Below, one piece after another: positions 8,486-17,368 of a stretch of DNA of 36,377 bases. Origin of the DNA: Planctomycetota bacterium (lineage in GTDB: Bacteria > Planctomycetota > Phycisphaerae > WQYP01); the NCBI GenBank assembly GCA_021800165.1, contig JAJYZF010000039.1:1-36377 (forward strand), given 5' to 3'. Each line of letters starts with the position of its first letter. Position 1 is the first letter of the stretch. The notes under the pieces were generated by a model that made no database searches, was not told the origin of the DNA, and was given only the letters and a program-made list of their open reading frames with translations. The position numbers and the translations under genes were made by a program.

Positions 8486-9583
8486 ATGCGATATCGGCGG
8501 ATCAAAGGCACGAATCTGGAGGTATCTGAACTGGCCTTCGGTAATTTTATTTTCGGCAGCGGCATGTGGGGGAAGACTGCGGCGGAAGAACCGGAGGGCA
8601 TTCGGCTGCAAAATCTGGCCTTTGACCTGGGGGTTACATTTTTCGACACCGGCGACGCGTACGACAACGGTCGGGCTGAAAAAATGATGACCGACACCAT
8701 CGCCTATGCCGGCCGGGACAAAATTATTCTATCCACCAAATTCGGCTACGACTTCTATTCGGATGCCGTGGTAACGGGCAGCCATCGCGAGCGCAAGCAG
8801 GATTTTTCGCCCGCGTTTCTGACCAAGGCCCTGGAGGAATCGCTGCGCCGGATGAAAACGGACTATCTGGATCTCTGGCAGGCTCATAATCTAAAACTCC
8901 ATCAGATGAACGATGAACTGGTGGAAGCCTTGGACCACCTGAAACAGTCCGGAAAAATTCGGCATTGGGGGGTGGCACTGGGGCCGGCCATCGGCTGGCG
9001 GGAAGAAGGGGTCATTGCCATACAGCAATGGCGGGCCGCGGTCGTGCAGACCGTATTTAATATGCTGGAACAGCATCCAGGCCGCGAGTTTTGCGAACTC
9101 ATGGACGAGGCACAAAGTGGAGGTGTCATCAGCCGCGTCCCGCACAGTTCCGGCATTTTACAGGATATATACACTCTGGAGAGCACTTTTGACGACCATC
9201 GTAAATTCCGTGATCGTAACTGGCTGGTCTACGGCCTGAAAAAAGTGGAGAAGCTCCGGCATATTCAAAAGAGGCACGGCTGCACCATGGGCCAACTGGC
9301 CATCCAATGGTTGCGCAGTTGGCCCAGCGTAGTTAGTATCGAACCCAACATCAGCACGGAAGCGGAATTGAGGGAATTTGCCACGGCGTGTGATGGCCAA
9401 CTTCTGACTCAGGCGGAAATGCTGGAAATTCAAAATCTGGTGGAGACGGACTTTGACCTCGGTCCTGAGGCCCATGCGTGCGATCTCAAAAGCAGCGTAT
9501 CTAACTCGGGCATCACCATCAGCCGGTATCAGCGCGGCGAGCCTGTACCCCAGTGCGGCACCCAAGTCGGTGTGGGTCGCTGA
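8486..9583 (+). CDS. Aldo/keto reductase (potassium-channel beta-like)
   Basis: A 365-aa NADPH-dependent oxidoreductase of the AKR TIM-barrel family. The catalytic tetrad is in place: Asp54 and Tyr59 in FFDTGDAYDNG, Lys85 in STKFGYD and His134 in LDLWQAHN. The N-terminus MRYRRIKGTNLEVSEL is the family's usual opening. The start is ATG 8486, ten bases after AAGGA (8471-8475); an in-frame ATG at 8477 lies only one base behind that site. Such enzymes reduce sugar or other carbonyls. The gene is 294 bases from the glycan operon and has its own promoter, so a link to the glycan pathway is possible but unproven. Confidence 0.9.
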   Translation: MRYRRIKGTNLEVSELAFGNFIFGSGMWGKTAAEEPEGIRLQNLAFDLGVTFFDTGDAYDNGRAEKMMTDTIAYAGRDKIILSTKFGYDFYSDAVVTGSHRERKQDFSPAFLTKALEESLRRMKTDYLDLWQAHNLKLHQMNDELVEALDHLKQSGKIRHWGVALGPAIGWREEGVIAIQQWRAAVVQTVFNMLEQHPGREFCELMDEAQSGGVISRVPHSSGILQDIYTLESTFDDHRKFRDRNWLVYGLKKVEKLRHIQKRHGCTMGQLAIQWLRSWPSVVSIEPNISTEAELREFATACDGQLLTQAEMLEIQNLVETDFDLGPEAHACDLKSSVSNSGITISRYQRGEPVPQCGTQVGVGR

Positions 9584-9888
9584 CAAAATTCGGCCGCGAT
9601 CCGCCACAGGGCAGGTTGTTTTTGATGGTCACCGGCCGGGTACCCAACCAGGATCGTTTTGGGGCCGATGGCAGGAGCCTCTTTCAGGCCCGTGCCATGG
9701 TGTCGATTGACATTCCATTTTTGCCTGATCCGGCTTGGAAGAAGCTTTGGGGCTAAGGGACTGGGGAAAAAACTTCACCCCTTCCAGCATAGCCCCTTGG
9801 AAAAACGCCAGCGGCTAATTTCGTGCATGTGGTGCCGCTGGTTGCAGCCACGGGCTCGGCGACGAGTGGACGCATCACACCGCCACCG
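9584..9888. other. Intergenic region with a possible decayed reading frame
   Basis: About 305 bases between two converging genes. One plus-strand frame (about 9601-9756) encodes GRLFLMVTGRVPNQDRFG and continues to SIDIPFLPDPAWKKLWG before a stop. It looks more protein-like than random sequence and could be the broken N-terminal end of a secreted hydrolase, but it has no ribosome-binding site and does not continue. Nothing else was recognised. Confidence 0.3.
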
Positions 9889-10371
9889 CTAGGAAAGTGC
9901 CCGTCTTCTTAGCCAAAAGCTCTGCCAGCGGCGGTAGCCCAGATAGACGAAAATAAAAAGGTTAAAGACCAGCGTCAGGAGCCGTAACCAGTCTGTATGC
10001 TGCCAATTTTCCACTATTTCCGGCGGCAAGATCAGCGCGAGTTCCAGCAACACCAGATATTCGGCCCAGGCCCGTCTTAGCAACATGCCTCCGCCTTCCA
10101 GCAAAAATATAACGGTGTAAGTCATCATGGCCCAAAACAAAATGGATGTGCCGGGCAGGGCACCGCCAGCCGCATGTGGAATAAACCCCAGCCGATCCAG
10201 CCAATTCATACTGGTGCGCAATATCCAGCCATGAGGATCTACCAGCAGCTCAATCCCGGTAGCGAGTGTAATAACGGCCAAAACCAGAGATAACAGGGCA
10301 ATAAGGACAACACCAAGGGTTAATTTGGTCTTGGCCCGTGCGTATGTTTGCGGAGAAGTCGATTCAGCCAT
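9889..10371 (-). CDS. DUF2127 family membrane protein
   Basis: A 160-aa protein with about four hydrophobic segments. The central EGGGMLLRRAWAEYLVLL followed by LPPEIVEN matches the conserved pattern of the DUF2127 family (small predicted membrane proteins of unknown role). The end is rich in Arg (WLRRRALS), consistent with a cytoplasmic tail. The start is unclear: ATG 10371 follows AAAGGTG by 12 bases, while a GTG at 10384-10386 overlaps that site. It lies 87 bases downstream of hpnE on the same strand and may be cotranscribed. Function unknown. Confidence 0.72.
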   Translation of the reverse strand: MAESTSPQTYARAKTKLTLGVVLIALLSLVLAVITLATGIELLVDPHGWILRTSMNWLDRLGFIPHAAGGALPGTSILFWAMMTYTVIFLLEGGGMLLRRAWAEYLVLLELALILPPEIVENWQHTDWLRLLTLVFNLFIFVYLGYRRWQSFWLRRRALS

Positions 10372-10458
10372 GGTCGTGTAGTTCACCTTTGCGCTTTAAG
10401 TTGGTTCATGAGAATATTTCCCGTCAGCCCATCACCAACGTCTGGCTTACGGGTCTGC

Positions 10459-11886
10459 TTAGGCTCTTGGGGCCAGGAGGTCGGCCGGATATTCCAGAGG
10501 AAGATCCGGCATTAAAAATTGAGGGCATTGCTTTTTGGCAGGTAACCATGACCGCAGCACGGCCTGGGCCGCCAAGTAACCACTGCGCACCGCACCTTCC
10601 ATCGTTGCGGGCCAGTCCGTGCTGGTATAATCGCCGGCAAGAAATAAATTGGCGATTCCGCCTGATGGCGGCCCCTGCATGGGCCGTAACGCATCGACGC
10701 CCGGACGCGGTGAGAAGGTGGCCCGCTTTTCAATGACGATCACGCCATGGAGCAGTCGGGCACCCACGGCTTGAGGAAACAGACCTTTGATCTGGGCGGT
10801 AAACCGATCCAGGCATCGTTGATGCGGAACATTGACCCAATCGCGTGCGGCGCTGATGACGCCATGCAAAACCCGACCTGAATCATCCTTGCGGAAAAGC
10901 CACTGCAAAGGTCCTTCCATCAGGGCGGCGTGCGAGAGGGTCATCACCGGTTGATCAAACCATAGATGGGCCCCCAGAATGGGAACACTTTCCAGACGAC
11001 TTATGCCCGCGAACCGTGCATCGCACCGCCGCATTGCCTCGGGCACCCAACGCAGCACCGCATGATAATTGGCCGCCAACACAATTGCGTCCGCAGCAAG
11101 CTTCTGGCCCGTGTGCAACGTAACTCCAACCGCACGGCCGGCGTCAAAAATGACTTCCTCCACGCGGGTACCAAGTCGTACATCCTGGCAGGGCGGCCGG
11201 GCGTAGAGTTCCGCCAGCGGACACGCGGGCAACCCCAGTACATAGCCGGTGCGGTTGAAGAGCATGGCATCCTGAAATACCTGAATGGCGTACTTGCTGC
11301 TCACCGCCAGGGTTTGCTCGTTGAGAGCACTCACGAGCACTGGGTCGTAAAACCGCTGCACCAAAGGCCCTGGTTGATCCATCTGTTGCAACCACTGCCC
11401 AAAAGATTGGCCTTCCAGGGCTGCGCGGCCGCTGCGCCCCAAGCGCACCATGGCCAGCGTCGCCTGAACCAGCGACGCTCTTTGAGCCAGGGTAAGGGCG
11501 GAAAAAGACGCCATCGCCGGCCCCAGGTGCAAAGGAGCCGGCAGGCCGGGAGTAGCCCACAGATCAAAACGTTGTCCGCGCGGATCGAGAAAGTGAACGG
11601 TGGAGGCATAGCGTACTTTTTTTGTCACCCCCAATCGCGCATAAAGATTGATTAGATTGGTGCAGCAACCCAACAGCACATGCTGGCAATTATCAAGAAT
11701 TTCGCCGCTCTTGGCATCCTCAAATGAACCGGCCCGCCCGCCCAGACTGCGCCGCGCCTCCAGCAGCGTAACGCGGACACCAACCGATTCCAGAGCCACG
11801 GCGGCAGCCAGACCTGCCAAGCCCCCGCCAACAACCAGTGCCGATCGTGGAACCGGCGATTTTTCTGATATTTTATCCCCTGGCAT
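10459..11886 (-). CDS. hpnE: Hydroxysqualene dehydroxylase HpnE (FAD-dependent)
   Basis: A 475-aa flavoprotein that carries out the last step of the bacterial three-enzyme squalene route, the reductive removal of the hydroxyl group from hydroxysqualene. The FAD-binding Rossmann motif VVGGGLAGLAAA stands at the N-terminus, followed by TLLEARRSLGGRAGSF, both typical of the carotenoid-desaturase-like amine oxidase family. The C-terminal segment LFLAGDYTSTDWPATMEGAV is the second flavin-binding motif. I chose ATG 11886 because GAGGTGATC lies just upstream; a longer start at 11976 would overlap hpnD and adds 30 basic residues without similarity. It is the third gene of the hpnC-hpnD-hpnE operon. 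Confidence 0.93.
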   Translation of the reverse strand: MPGDKISEKSPVPRSALVVGGGLAGLAAAVALESVGVRVTLLEARRSLGGRAGSFEDAKSGEILDNCQHVLLGCCTNLINLYARLGVTKKVRYASTVHFLDPRGQRFDLWATPGLPAPLHLGPAMASFSALTLAQRASLVQATLAMVRLGRSGRAALEGQSFGQWLQQMDQPGPLVQRFYDPVLVSALNEQTLAVSSKYAIQVFQDAMLFNRTGYVLGLPACPLAELYARPPCQDVRLGTRVEEVIFDAGRAVGVTLHTGQKLAADAIVLAANYHAVLRWVPEAMRRCDARFAGISRLESVPILGAHLWFDQPVMTLSHAALMEGPLQWLFRKDDSGRVLHGVISAARDWVNVPHQRCLDRFTAQIKGLFPQAVGARLLHGVIVIEKRATFSPRPGVDALRPMQGPPSGGIANLFLAGDYTSTDWPATMEGAVRSGYLAAQAVLRSWLPAKKQCPQFLMPDLPLEYPADLLAPRA

Positions 11887-11894
11887 GAATGTTT

Positions 11895-11904
11895 GATCAC
11901 CTCT
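11895..11904 (-). promoter_or_regulatory. Strong Shine-Dalgarno site of hpnE
   Basis: On the minus strand this reads AGAGGTGATC, nearly the full complement of the 16S rRNA 3' end, and lies 8 bases before ATG 11886. It decides the hpnE start. Confidence 0.7.
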
Positions 11905-11954
11905 ATAAAGACAGCGGCCTTTCCAGCGGAACCTGGCCCGTTGAATTCTTATCT

Positions 11955-12851
11955 TTATTTCGTCTTTCGCAGGCACGCTCGAACCACGATGGCCGTTTTG
12001 GCCAGATGGCTCAGGCGGACTTTGCCATAAAGCGGCTGGGCGGGATTCCGGGCAATTCGCAGCAGGATGGCACGATAAATCTCCGTCATGGCATAAAGGG
12101 TGCGGCGACTCTGGGCACTTACGGCAGCATCCAGCGGCGCGGAACGCTGGTAATATTCCGCGGCGCGCCGAACCTGAAATTGCATCAGCGCCTGAAATGC
12201 CGGACTGTTGCGCCCTTCGCTGATATCCGCCGTGGAAACGCCAAAACGTTGCAGATCTTCCTGCGGCAGATAGCTGCGGCCCAACCGGGCATCTTCCCGC
12301 AGATCACGGAGTATATTGGTGAGTTGAAACGCCAGGCCACGTTCGATGGCTAACTGTTCCATCGGCCGGCCTCCGGTGAATCCCCAGATATGCACGCTGG
12401 CCAGACCCACCACCCCGGCCACCTGATAACAATAATCGTAGAGTTGCTGAAAGGTTTCCATCCGCACCGGGGCCAGATCATGGATCTGTCCATCGACCAT
12501 GGAGTCAAAAAGGTGGCCGGGCAGGGCAAATTGCCGCACCATGGCGGCGAATGCCGGCCAACCCGGCCAACCATCATCGGCCCAGGCTTCGCCGCGCAGC
12601 GCCGCATGGGTGAGACTGCGATAGCGTTGCAAATTGGCCTGCCGAATGCTCAACTGGGCATCGGCAGTCTGGTCTGCAAGGTCATCGGCACGCCGCATAT
12701 AAGCGTACAAAACGAACATGGCGGAGCGCTGCGGTTCAGGCAGCAACTTAAGACCGTAATAAAAATTGCGCGCCTGCGTACGGGCAACCCGGCAGCAGAA
12801 GGCCTGGGAGTCTACCACGGATCGCGGAACGTCGGTAAGCGCCAATGTCAT
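11955..12851 (-). CDS. hpnD: Presqualene diphosphate synthase HpnD
   Basis: A 298-aa member of the squalene/phytoene synthase family that joins two farnesyl diphosphates into presqualene diphosphate. The opening ARNFYYGLKLLPEPQR and the first aspartate motif MRRADDLAD (Asp56, Asp57, Asp60) are those of HpnD. The second motif reads LTNILRDLREDARLGRSYLP. The start ATG overlaps the hpnC stop in an ATGA, so the two synthases are probably translated together in the order of the pathway. Squalene made here could feed hopanoid or sterol synthesis; no cyclase gene is in the window. Confidence 0.93.
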   Translation of the reverse strand: MTLALTDVPRSVVDSQAFCCRVARTQARNFYYGLKLLPEPQRSAMFVLYAYMRRADDLADQTADAQLSIRQANLQRYRSLTHAALRGEAWADDGWPGWPAFAAMVRQFALPGHLFDSMVDGQIHDLAPVRMETFQQLYDYCYQVAGVVGLASVHIWGFTGGRPMEQLAIERGLAFQLTNILRDLREDARLGRSYLPQEDLQRFGVSTADISEGRNSPAFQALMQFQVRRAAEYYQRSAPLDAAVSAQSRRTLYAMTEIYRAILLRIARNPAQPLYGKVRLSHLAKTAIVVRACLRKTK

Positions 12852-13813
12852 GCGGATCTCCGTGGCAACACACTCGCCATGAGCGACCCGATGCCCGCCG
12901 GCACCAGCAGACGCAATTTGTCCACCTTGGAAAGCGCCGGTCGATGGCTGAGGGTATCATAATCCGCCCGCCGGATGGCCCGCAAGACCGCCGCCCCACC
13001 CAAACCAAACAGGGCGATCTGCGGTCTTAGCGACAGGCGTATCAGCGGCAATAATTCGCGTCCCTGGGCAAACATTCCGGCGACCCGGTCGCATTCAAAC
13101 TCCAGGAGCCTGCGGAAGTTATCATCCACACGACCATCCCGCAACTGTTGTACCGATACGCCAAAGCGTCGCATGGAATCGGCCGGCAAATAAACCCGAT
13201 CGCGCTCCAAAATATCACGCCGTATATCCTGACAAAAATTAATCAATTGCAGCGCGGAGCAGGTTTTATCCGAGAGCTGTTGCCGCCGCTGATCGCGATA
13301 CCCACACATATACAATACCAACCGCCCCACCGGGTCAGCGCTACGCCGACAATAATCCAGCACCTGAGCGAAACTTTCATAACGGGTTACCGTTTGATCC
13401 TGCTCAAAGGCGCTGATTAAATCCAAAAACGGCTCCAGCGGAATCTCGTAGCGGCGAATGGTCTGGGCCAGGGCCATAAAAATAGCGGTGGTCGGCGTAC
13501 CGCCATAACATTCCTGGGTGCGCCGGCGAAAATCGGCCAGCAGGCTCAGCGACAAGGCGCTATCATGAACTTCATCGCCGAGATCGTCGGCGATACGGCA
13601 AAAAGCATAAACGTTACAGAAATCCTGCCGGAGGTAGCGCGGCAGGAGTTGGGAGACTACGGAAAAATTCTCATAGTGGCTGTGGGCCAGTTCCCAAGTG
13701 TAGCGCTGGGCGACAAGGGGGTCGTCGGCCGGGTTATAGGCGGCCCGCACGCCGGCAGGTACTCCGCGCGGCGCAGCCAGACCGGTGGCAAGCTGACTAT
13801 CCATGATGGACAC
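12848..13813 (-). CDS. hpnC: Hydroxysqualene synthase HpnC
   Basis: A 321-aa squalene/phytoene synthase family protein that converts presqualene diphosphate to hydroxysqualene. Diagnostic segments are LAHSHYENFSVVSQLLPR, AFCRIADDLGDE and LINFCQDIRRDILERDRVYL. The start is a choice among three: GTG 13813 has GGAAGGGG seven bases upstream and is preferred, ATG 13804 is three codons further in, and GTG 13861 lacks a clear site. First gene of the squalene operon, divergent from ispH across a 193-base region. Confidence 0.92.
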   Translation of the reverse strand: MSIMDSQLATGLAAPRGVPAGVRAAYNPADDPLVAQRYTWELAHSHYENFSVVSQLLPRYLRQDFCNVYAFCRIADDLGDEVHDSALSLSLLADFRRRTQECYGGTPTTAIFMALAQTIRRYEIPLEPFLDLISAFEQDQTVTRYESFAQVLDYCRRSADPVGRLVLYMCGYRDQRRQQLSDKTCSALQLINFCQDIRRDILERDRVYLPADSMRRFGVSVQQLRDGRVDDNFRRLLEFECDRVAGMFAQGRELLPLIRLSLRPQIALFGLGGAAVLRAIRRADYDTLSHRPALSKVDKLRLLVPAGIGSLMASVLPRRSA

Positions 13814-13885
13814 TGTGAAACCCCTTCCGGTGAAAACTCCGGCTGCAATCCGGCCCTCCACCCGCTTGGTGAAAAGCCCACCTGC

Positions 13886-13903
13886 TATTATTATATGATA
13901 ATT
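13886..13903. promoter_or_regulatory. AT-rich divergent promoter core (hpnC / ispH)
   Basis: An AT-only island in otherwise GC-rich DNA between the divergent hpnC and ispH genes. On the minus strand it contains a consensus -10 TATAAT (13890-13895), 77 bases from the hpnC start. On the plus strand it offers TATTAT and TATGAT for ispH. No good -35 was found for either direction. Confidence 0.35.
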
Positions 13904-14006
13904 GGTGGTTTGGGCATCTGCCCGCCATCCCTGGATACGCCGTGGCAGCCCACCGCAAGGGCACCAAGGGCAAAATAAACCAACCCCTTTTCAGGAGCTA
14001 CAAGCC

Positions 14007-14957
14007 ATGAAAATTCTTTTGGCGAACCCGCGGGGATTTTGCGCCGGCGTCAATATGGCCATTGAATGTGTGGAACGGGTGCTGCTGCTCAAGGGCGCAC
14101 CCGTTTATGTGTACCATGAGATTGTCCATAATCGGCACGTGGTGGATCGCTTTACGCATCAGGGTGTGGTATTTGTCAATTCGATTGATGAGGTCCCGGA
14201 AGGTTCCACGGTCGTTTACAGTGCCCACGGCGTTTCCCCGGATGTACGCAAAAAATCCGATGAACGGCGACTGATTCAGGTGGATGCCACCTGTCCGCTG
14301 GTCACCAAGGTTCACAATGAAGCCATTCGCTACGCCCGGCAGAAGTTCACCATTGTGCTCATCGGCCATGCCGACCATGATGAAGTGGTGGGTACACTGG
14401 GCGAAGCGCCCGATTCCATTCGCATTGTGGAAAGCGTGGATGATGTCCACCATCTGGTCATACCCGCCGATCATCGCATCGCCTATCTGACGCAAACCAC
14501 GCTGAGTCTGGATGATGCATCGGCGATTATCGCCGCCCTACGCAGCAAATTTCCACGCATTCAAAACCCGCCCAAGGAAGACATTTGTTACGCCACCACC
14601 AATCGCCAGACGGCGGTGCAAACCCTGGCCAGCGAATGTGATTTGGTCCTGGTGGTCGGCAGCCAGAACAGTTCCAATTCCAAGCGGCTGGTGGAAATGG
14701 CAGAGAATCGCGGAACACGAGCCCATCTGGTCGATGATTGTTCCCATATTGACCACGCCTGGTTTGAGGGCATTAACACCGTATTGATCACCGCCGGAGC
14801 TTCCGCGCCGGAAGACTTGGTACAGGAGATTATCACCGTGCTGCAGAAACGCTATGGGGCCAGTGTGGAATCGCGGCACGTTACCAATGAGGACATGCAC
14901 TTTGAACTGCCGCTGTCGTTGCGTAAACTTGAAGAGTTGCATGTAGGCGTGGTGTAG
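14007..14957 (+). CDS. ispH: 4-hydroxy-3-methylbut-2-enyl diphosphate reductase
   Basis: A 316-aa iron-sulfur enzyme (also called LytB) that makes IPP and DMAPP from HMBPP in the last step of the MEP isoprenoid pathway. The three Cys ligands of the 4Fe-4S cluster are Cys12 (PRGFCAGV), Cys96 (DATCPLVTK) and Cys194 (ICYATTNRQ). The substrate-binding residues His41, His74, His124 and Glu126 are all present, as is the SQNSSNS motif. The length equals that of the E. coli enzyme. The start is ATG 14007 with AGGAG nine bases upstream; a longer upstream reading frame is not used. Its product feeds the squalene synthases encoded divergently next door. Confidence 0.97.
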   Translation: MKILLANPRGFCAGVNMAIECVERVLLLKGAPVYVYHEIVHNRHVVDRFTHQGVVFVNSIDEVPEGSTVVYSAHGVSPDVRKKSDERRLIQVDATCPLVTKVHNEAIRYARQKFTIVLIGHADHDEVVGTLGEAPDSIRIVESVDDVHHLVIPADHRIAYLTQTTLSLDDASAIIAALRSKFPRIQNPPKEDICYATTNRQTAVQTLASECDLVLVVGSQNSSNSKRLVEMAENRGTRAHLVDDCSHIDHAWFEGINTVLITAGASAPEDLVQEIITVLQKRYGASVESRHVTNEDMHFELPLSLRKLEELHVGVV

Positions 14958-15024
14958 GATCAGTGCCCCGCCGCCACCACGACTGCATGATTGGCAGGCG
15001 TGCCCGACCGGAAACAATATCACC

Positions 15025-17325
15025 ATGGCTCTTTTACGACGATTTCCATTTCTCGCCTACATGCTCGCGGTGTTGAGCATGTTTGGCTTTACCTGGGCAA
15101 CGCAAAACTTTCCTTTGATGGCATTTGCGTTTTTGGCTACGGCCGTGAGCTGGTGGCTGGTGGAAGCCAGTGATGGGCCGCCAATTCCCCGCTGGATTAT
15201 TACCTTTGCAGTACTGGTCGATGCCCTGATTCTGGCGTGCGAACTGATTGTTTTTCATCAGCCCAATCTCATTTTAGCGCTGGGCCATTTCATTGTAGGG
15301 TTGATTTTATGCAAACTCTATGAGGTAAAAACCAACCGCGATTATGGCCAGATACTTATTTTAACGCTGCTGCTGGTTCTCTCCACGGCCATTCTGACCA
15401 CCTCGGCGATTTTTGCCATAACGCTGGTGTGCTATCTGGGGCTGGGGCTTTATGTGAGCCTGGTCTTTCATCTGCGCTGTGAAACCCAGCGGGCGTTGCT
15501 GCAACATGCCGCTTCGGACCGGGCCATGCTGATGATCGGCCAGAATCCGGTGATGGCCCGGGACATCCGGCGGATTTTCTGGGGATCCGCCATCACGTTA
15601 TTTGTCTTCGCCTCGTTCGTGTTTGTTTTGTTTCCGCGCAGCGGTATGCCCGGCATACTGGCTAACTGGCGCATTCATGGCCCCCAGACGCAAACCGGAT
15701 TTACCAATCATGTGCGCCTGGGCCGAAACGGAACCCTGCGTCAGAGCAATGCCATTGTGGCGGAAATCAGCTTATCGGAAAATGGAAAAAATATCGGCAG
15801 CGTTGCTTATCAGCCGTACTTTGCCGGCTCCATCCTTGATGTCTACGATGCGCACACCCGGGAATGGATACGATCGACGCCCGTGGAGCGCCACCCCAGA
15901 ACCTACAGCATCCATGCCGGTCGGCCGCTGGTCTTGATTCGCCCGGGACCGCATACCTACGCGATGGATCAACTCATTGCGCAAAAAGTTCGCTTGAATC
16001 TTATCAACGGCAATGCCAATATTTTCGGGATATCTCCAGTGGTTTCACTCTCCTCCCATGATATCCATAATGTGGTGCGGCAACCCAACGGCATGTTGCT
16101 GAGCATTTCTCCGCACACCCGTCATCTCCAATACACGGTTGAAAGCCCACGCACATATAATCCGCGATTGCTCGGGGCAAGCCGGCCCCATTTGTTTCCA
16201 ACCTACTACTCTTACGAGCCGTTTGAACCCCAAGCCACCTTTGTCGTGCGCTCCTCGCCGATTCCGGCCGTGGTGGCGAAGATGGCGCGAAAAATCGTCG
16301 GCAAGCTGCTGGTTAGGCGCCGCAAAGCCATCCATAAAGCGGCCCTTGACGAGGAAATTGCGACGCGCTTTTGCAACTACCTCAAAAGCCATTATCACTA
16401 TTCCTTCCATATGACACCGATCGATATCCGCCTGGACCCGACAGTGGATTTTCTGCTCAATAAGCAGAAAGTGGGTGGTTATTGCGAGTATTTCGCGTCG
16501 GCCATGATTATGTTCTGCCGCAGCGTGGGAATTCCGGCACGCATGGTCACGGGATATCATGGAGGGGATTACAACCGTATTGCGGGATATTACGTCGTGC
16601 GGCAAAAATTTGCGCATACCTGGGTTCAGGTATGGATTCCCGGACTCGGCTGGCGGACTTTCGACCCCTCGCCGACCTCTTCTCTCACCAGCGTGGAGAC
16701 CCCCCAAAGCTGGTATTCGAGCATTGCCGAATTCTTCCAGTGGATAAGATTGCAATGGCTGCAAGACATTGTGGCTTTTAACGCCATCATGCGAACACAG
16801 ATCATTCATTACGTGTTGTTTCTGGCAAAAACCACCTTTTTCGCGGCGCTCAATGAAGTCCGGGCAGCACTGATGGCCCTACGAAACTGGCTTATGCACA
16901 GGCGCACCGGATGGTTTCCCAAAATCGTTGCGGCGGCCATGGCCAGCATCTCCCTGATTTTAATCGGATGGTTTACCTACCGCCGTCGGCGGCGTAAGAC
17001 CAGTGTGCTGCCCAAAATTCTGCAGGGCCTTGATGCTAAAACGCATCGCCAACTGCGGCGGGACTTGGCCTTTTTTGACCGGCTGATGCGAATTTTGCAG
17101 AAAACAGGCAGCCTTAAAACCACCGCCCAAACTCCCCTCGAATATGTCAATCAGGTCATTCATACGCGCCAGGATGTAGCGCCGGAAGCGGCCGAACTGG
17201 TACACATTTTTTATGAGCTGCGATTCGGTCACACCGCCATGAACGCCAGCCTGCATCAGAGCATCAATGTCCGGCTCAAGGCGGTTGAGACGTACTTCCG
17301 CCAGAAGCGCGTCAAGCCCATTTGA
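15025..17325 (+). CDS. Membrane transglutaminase-like protein (TgpA / DUF3488 type)
   Basis: A 766-aa protein. About six N-terminal membrane helices (residues 5-205) match the DUF3488/TgpA N-terminal region. A periplasmic transglutaminase-like domain follows, with the triad Cys487 in GGYCEYFASAM, His531 in FAHTWVQVW and Asp547 in TFDPSP. After it come one more helix (about 635-655) and a cytoplasmic DUF4129-like tail. Members of this family are thiol enzymes or proteases facing the periplasm; TgpA is needed for growth in Pseudomonas. The gene starts 67 bases after ispH on the same strand and may be cotranscribed. The ribosome-binding site is weak (GGAAA). No MoxR ATPase or DUF58 gene, its usual partners, is present here. 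Confidence 0.88.
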   Translation: MALLRRFPFLAYMLAVLSMFGFTWATQNFPLMAFAFLATAVSWWLVEASDGPPIPRWIITFAVLVDALILACELIVFHQPNLILALGHFIVGLILCKLYEVKTNRDYGQILILTLLLVLSTAILTTSAIFAITLVCYLGLGLYVSLVFHLRCETQRALLQHAASDRAMLMIGQNPVMARDIRRIFWGSAITLFVFASFVFVLFPRSGMPGILANWRIHGPQTQTGFTNHVRLGRNGTLRQSNAIVAEISLSENGKNIGSVAYQPYFAGSILDVYDAHTREWIRSTPVERHPRTYSIHAGRPLVLIRPGPHTYAMDQLIAQKVRLNLINGNANIFGISPVVSLSSHDIHNVVRQPNGMLLSISPHTRHLQYTVESPRTYNPRLLGASRPHLFPTYYSYEPFEPQATFVVRSSPIPAVVAKMARKIVGKLLVRRRKAIHKAALDEEIATRFCNYLKSHYHYSFHMTPIDIRLDPTVDFLLNKQKVGGYCEYFASAMIMFCRSVGIPARMVTGYHGGDYNRIAGYYVVRQKFAHTWVQVWIPGLGWRTFDPSPTSSLTSVETPQSWYSSIAEFFQWIRLQWLQDIVAFNAIMRTQIIHYVLFLAKTTFFAALNEVRAALMALRNWLMHRRTGWFPKIVAAAMASISLILIGWFTYRRRRRKTSVLPKILQGLDAKTHRQLRRDLAFFDRLMRILQKTGSLKTTAQTPLEYVNQVIHTRQDVAPEAAELVHIFYELRFGHTAMNASLHQSINVRLKAVETYFRQKRVKPI

Positions 17326-17368
17326 ATTGGCGGCGTTTGGCCGAACGAGGTGCCCGGTCTGGACCGGT

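Noticed and set aside
13902-14006. Upstream extension of ispH
   Set aside because: The 316-aa protein from 14007 matches the family length and has a good ribosome-binding site; the extension has no similarity.
17354-17367. CCGGTCTGGACCGG between the transglutaminase and serine acetyltransferase genes as a terminator
   Set aside because: The loop would be only two bases and no T-run follows in either direction.
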